Below the pieces are notes generated by a model. That model did no database searches. It saw only the letters and a program-made list of their open reading frames with translations, and was not told where the DNA came from. From Plumapathes pennacea (taxonomy: Eukaryota > Cnidaria > Anthozoa > Antipatharia > Myriopathidae), in the NCBI GenBank assembly GCA_964036295.1, contig OZ038464.1, positions 26,144,508 to 26,208,507 of the forward strand: 64,000 nucleotides of DNA, in the 5' to 3' direction. A program made the translations under genes and the position numbers. Shown piece after piece: positions 62,001-64,000 of this stretch. Positions within the stretch are counted from its first letter, which is position 1. Each line of letters opens with the position of its first letter.

Positions 62001-62340
62001 CCGCAGTGTGTAAATGAGAAGCTTCCGATCGGTGCACTCCGCTCAGTCTCGCCTCCTCTTCTTCTATCTCCTTAGCTAAGTCCTGCCTCTTGTGTGTTTG
62101 GCTCCGCAGAGCCTCCACGAACGCCTCAAAAATACGTGGCCCTCTCTTCTCCAACTTGCCAACGAGTACTTGGTTTGCCCTAGTAACTCCAAAGCGATCA
62201 GCCTCACAGCTAACTGCTTCCTTGTCTGAATCCGTCAAGTATTCGGCCAGAGATACTCTAGCCATCACAACCGGCTCGCTTAAATTCTCCACTATTTGTT
62301 TTGTCATATTTATCAGCACTCGACGATGAATGTCTTCCAT
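48534..62340 (-). CDS. CARD / death-domain / tandem caspase-like pseudoprotease, paralogue A
   Basis: Same architecture as the gene 3.2 kb downstream, in the same orientation. Fifteen GT-AG exons (high to low): 62340-61989, 60933-60772, 59887-59585, 59008-58862, 58387-58067, 56440-56312, 56080-55956, 55701-55582, 54983-54829, 54224-54058, 50374-50243, 49871-49750, 49605-49510, 49222-49107, 48660-48534; in-phase total 857 aa. CARD-like MEDIHRRVLINMTKQIVENL on (about 1-100); death domain about 173-262 (KDWRAIAGCMELS); linker with a duplicated unit; caspase-like domain 1 about 430-660: KRALLIGCLKYDKLDDLENL, LVYLAGHTVQ (His510), ETYLLPTDIQTD, LVFVDGAHQC (Ala562 at the Cys position), VVAFPCRPGT; domain 2 about 661-857: RHAIIFANSQ, IYFIGAAFQ (Ala742 at the His position), KLLVVDDVQT. 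Much longer introns than paralogue B because of inserted repeats. The exon 4 acceptor (CATGAAACAG) is weak. Probably a catalytically dead signalling adaptor; function inferred. Confidence 0.85.
49227..49290. repeat. (AAAC)n microsatellite in paralogue A intron 13
   Basis: About ten CAAA units directly precede the exon 14 acceptor on the minus strand. Paralogue B has a similar short (AAAC)n run at about 38239-38272, but in intron 12. Confidence 0.85.
50029..50058. repeat. poly-C run in paralogue A intron 11
   Basis: About 30 consecutive C, flanked by CCTCC words. Confidence 0.9.
50945..51279. mobile_element. 335-bp inverted-end element (MITE-like) in paralogue A intron 10
   Basis: The left end AGGCCCCGTCCACACTACGC continues through CGGATAAATTTGAAAACGCA. 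The right end is its inverse over roughly 45 bp (TGCGTTTTCAAATTTATCCG then GCGTAGTGTGGACGGGGCCT). The interior again uses GTTTTCGTCCACACT-like words. No coding capacity. Confidence 0.8.
51504..52693 (-). other. two unassigned open frames inside paralogue A intron 10
   Basis: Minus-strand open frames at 52693-52358 (111 codons) and 51878-51504 (124 codons) share an Asn-Lys-Ser-Arg-Lys motif (SRILNKSRKSRR and SRRFNKSRKDRQ). I recognise no family. They could be remnants of one inserted gene or retroelement, or chance frames. They lie in a 3.7-kb intron whose counterpart in paralogue B is only 174 bp. Confidence 0.2.
53431..53835. repeat. about 400-bp interspersed repeat, copy 2 (reverse)
   Basis: The reverse complement of the 32556 repeat: it ends CAATCAGAATGCAGAAATTA then TTGTATGCATG. 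It begins with a hairpin whose arms are TTCAAAGACCACAAAATTGC and GCAATTTGTGGGTCTTTGAA. It lies in paralogue A intron 10. Confidence 0.6.
54424..54700. repeat. about 400-bp interspersed repeat, copy 3 (shortened)
   Basis: It starts ATGCATACAATAATTTCTGC ATTCTGATTG, as at 32556, and ends near GCATGAGAAATCATGTGACT. It sits about 600 bp from copy 2 in opposite orientation, within paralogue A intron 9. Confidence 0.55.
56454..56485. repeat. (AAC)n microsatellite next to paralogue A exon 6
   Basis: About ten AAC units sit 13 bp upstream of the exon 6 acceptor on the coding strand. Confidence 0.85.
58138..58387 (-). repeat. in-frame tandem duplication inside paralogue A exon 5
   Basis: Two adjacent units of about 129 bp, nearly identical, each encode a 43-residue linker with MSPGSAGDKPPS or LSPGSAGDKPPS, PQQDTNPAKNCG and ETHPVQTDNPKD. 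Paralogue B exon 5 has one unit (AKPPSTPQQETDPK). The second copy therefore arose in A, recently judging by the few differences. Confidence 0.85.
60222..60241. repeat. poly-A run in paralogue A intron 2
   Basis: About 20 A followed by GTGTAGTGTAGTGTA. Confidence 0.9.
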
Positions 62341-62439
62341 TTTTTTCTCGTGTGGAGGACGATAGCGGTGAACAGATCGTGGATGTTAAGCAGCAGGAGT
62401 CTCTGCTTGCTTTTTTCAGTACTGCCACAGGTTGGTACG

Positions 62440-62660
62440 CGAAGCGTCTGCAGTTGTTGTTGATTCACTGTCGCGTATTACTATCTTGTTGTGATGCTTT
62501 TATCGCCCCCGCTTTCTTTCTTGTGATTCAGATGACATCAAATTCGCCTCTAAGATTAGCAGGGTAATTCCCGTTATAAAAGTGTTTCGTGACTCGTTCC
62601 GTTTATAGAAACACTTCCGGCTTTCCGAGAAAGAAAGGCGCGCGGTGAGAAAAAGCTCCG
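62440..62660 (-). promoter_or_regulatory. conserved upstream region of paralogue A, with a Rel-like palindrome
   Basis: The same ordered blocks as upstream of paralogue B. GGGTAATTCCC lies at 62562-62572, ACTTCCGG (ETS-like) near 62613 and a minus-strand TATAAA at 62602-62607. Conservation beyond the coding exons shows that the duplication included the promoter. The binding factors are inferred. Confidence 0.5.
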
Positions 62661-64000
62661 GTTGGGAGAGGGGAGGGTGAGTCAATCCAGTCCCCACCGG
62701 CCAAGTGCCGAGGTGTCTGACGTCACGAGCGTTAAGCGAATGTGAAGTAATCGATAGGCTTCCAGTACAAATTTCCTCATAGAATTGTAACCAACATGTC
62801 TATTATAACCCGAGCTTCGTGTGCCACGTCAAAGCCTCGTGAATATTCAAATCTAATTAGAAACAGCCATCATATTGGCGAAGGAAGGTTCAGATATGAT
62901 TAACCTTTCACTTCCAAGAGTGATCAACTTCAATTTTCTCCTTCAGTTACTCACCAGAAATATATCATATGGTATGGGGAACTTGACTTTTGATACCTTG
63001 CTCAGATGAAAGGTGATAAAAGTATCCGTTCTCATAACATTATTCACACATTTTCTTCTTAAAAGGTTGGGAGAATCTGCATTTTGAGCTTGGGAGTGAA
63101 AGGGTTAAAATAGCCCATCCATCAGCACAAAAAACTGCGTGTTGATCTGGGTTTGTCTCGTCCATAAATGCAAAATTGACAGCAGGTTTTGAGAGACAAG
63201 GCGTCTGTCCATCTTTTATGTATATGCTAAAAATATTAATTCGCTCCTGAGAGGAAAGGACACAGAGCATGCGTTCTCTTATCCAATAGGAGTCTAGCAA
63301 GTGAATTATAATAACGTCCAGGGTATTGGTTTTTAATACACCTGGACCAACTCGCAACTCATGCTTTGCCGCATTGCAGATGTTCACGCAGTTACGTCGA
63401 CTTCGCTTTTCCTACTAAAGAAGGCTAAGATTGCTTTTGAAAAGTGGTCGCTAGAAGGTGGCGTATGATTACACCGCCGTGGACAAAGAATGCCGATGAC
63501 GCACATTGGAGAACAGAGAAGAAGCCATGGCAACATCTTGGAGTCTCGAAACAAAGGATAGAACTGCAACAGAGACGTTGAAGTTTGTATGTTGTTCACA
63601 TGAATTTCGCCGCGCGCCATCGGGACACAAGGAATTCAGCATAATAGGGAAACGCAGCGGTTAAGACACAACATTTCATCAAACGACAAGAGAACTCAAA
63701 CCGACGTGCCAGCCATGGTTGGAGTGAAACGAGAGAAGATGTCCAATTAAGGAGAGCATTTTTATCAGGTGAGCTTGACGAGACTCTATATATAATATTT
63801 TTAAAAGACTCACATATTTTAGCTTTTCCCGCGTGGGTGTGTGTTCTTTTTTTCAAGTCGAACCAGAGTTTAGCAATGAACGTCAGTTTTAGTTTGGTTA
63901 CCATGCGCGGAGAGCGTTTGTTTGCCGACCTTTCAACAATGAGTGTTCATGGTTCTGCTATATTGTCTTGTATTAAAACTTCACTCTTCTTGAACTGATG
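62661..64000. other. right end of window; no gene recognised
   Basis: Upstream DNA of paralogue A with one interspersed repeat. Minus-strand open frames at 63040-63387 and 63384-63904 have no recognised family and are not called as genes. Confidence 0.4.
62900..63107. repeat. AACCCTTTCACTCC-family repeat, best-preserved copy
   Basis: It starts TTAACCTTTCACTTCCAAGA and ends TTGGGAGTGAAAGGGTTAA, with inverted ends of about 15 bp. The body includes GTGATCAACTTCAATTTTCT and CATTTTCTTCTTAAAAGGTT, shared with copies at 5487 and 8708. Confidence 0.7.

Noticed and set aside
63040-63387. 115-codon minus-strand frame near the right edge
   Set aside because: Its end runs into an interspersed repeat, and no family or splice partner could be identified.

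Overview
This window looks like nuclear DNA of an invertebrate animal, most likely an anthozoan cnidarian such as a coral or sea anemone. It is AT-rich and every recognisable gene is split by GT-AG introns. Four genes are clear animal housekeeping orthologues, short non-autonomous DNA elements are plentiful, and there is a lineage-specific death-fold gene pair of a kind common in cnidarians. The species call is inference; the gene calls rest on reading exons, splice sites and phases directly.

Layout. 1-7.1 kb: no recognised gene, only two possible signal-peptide first exons. 7.1-10.7 kb (-): CDK2, seven exons, 295 aa. 12.2-21.7 kb (-): ORC4, thirteen exons, 437 aa. ORC4 intron 2 holds a 3,990-bp element with perfect 24-bp terminal inverted repeats, long AAGATTCTTAT-type subterminal arrays and a BEN-domain gene on the opposite strand. 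23.3-29.3 kb (+): a type II PIP4K, nine exons, 412 aa, divergent from ORC4. 33.1-35.3 kb (-): INSIG, four exons, 232 aa. 37.3-45.3 kb and 48.5-62.3 kb (both -): two head-to-tail paralogous 15-exon genes of 825 and 857 aa.

The paralogous pair is the most unusual content. Each protein reads CARD, linker, death domain, acidic/proline-rich linker, caspase-like domain 1, caspase-like domain 2. Domain 1 looks like a MALT1-type paracaspase that keeps the Gly-His motif but has Ala where the catalytic Cys should be. Domain 2 has lost both residues. The two domains are encoded by two consecutive five-exon cassettes with matching intron phases, so the cassette was duplicated inside the gene before the whole gene was duplicated. 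Both copies are intact and lose the same catalytic residues, which points to selected pseudoprotease scaffolds. CARD, death domain and paracaspase fold in one chain recalls the CARD-BCL10-MALT1 signalling complex, and the two upstream regions share conserved blocks that include a GGGN5CCC palindrome resembling a Rel/NF-kB site. Function is inference.

The other genes are two G1/S and replication factors side by side on one strand (CDK2, ORC4), a phosphoinositide kinase and a sterol-sensing ER protein; I see no functional link among them beyond adjacency. Intergenic and intronic DNA carries several short inverted-repeat families and microsatellites, listed separately.
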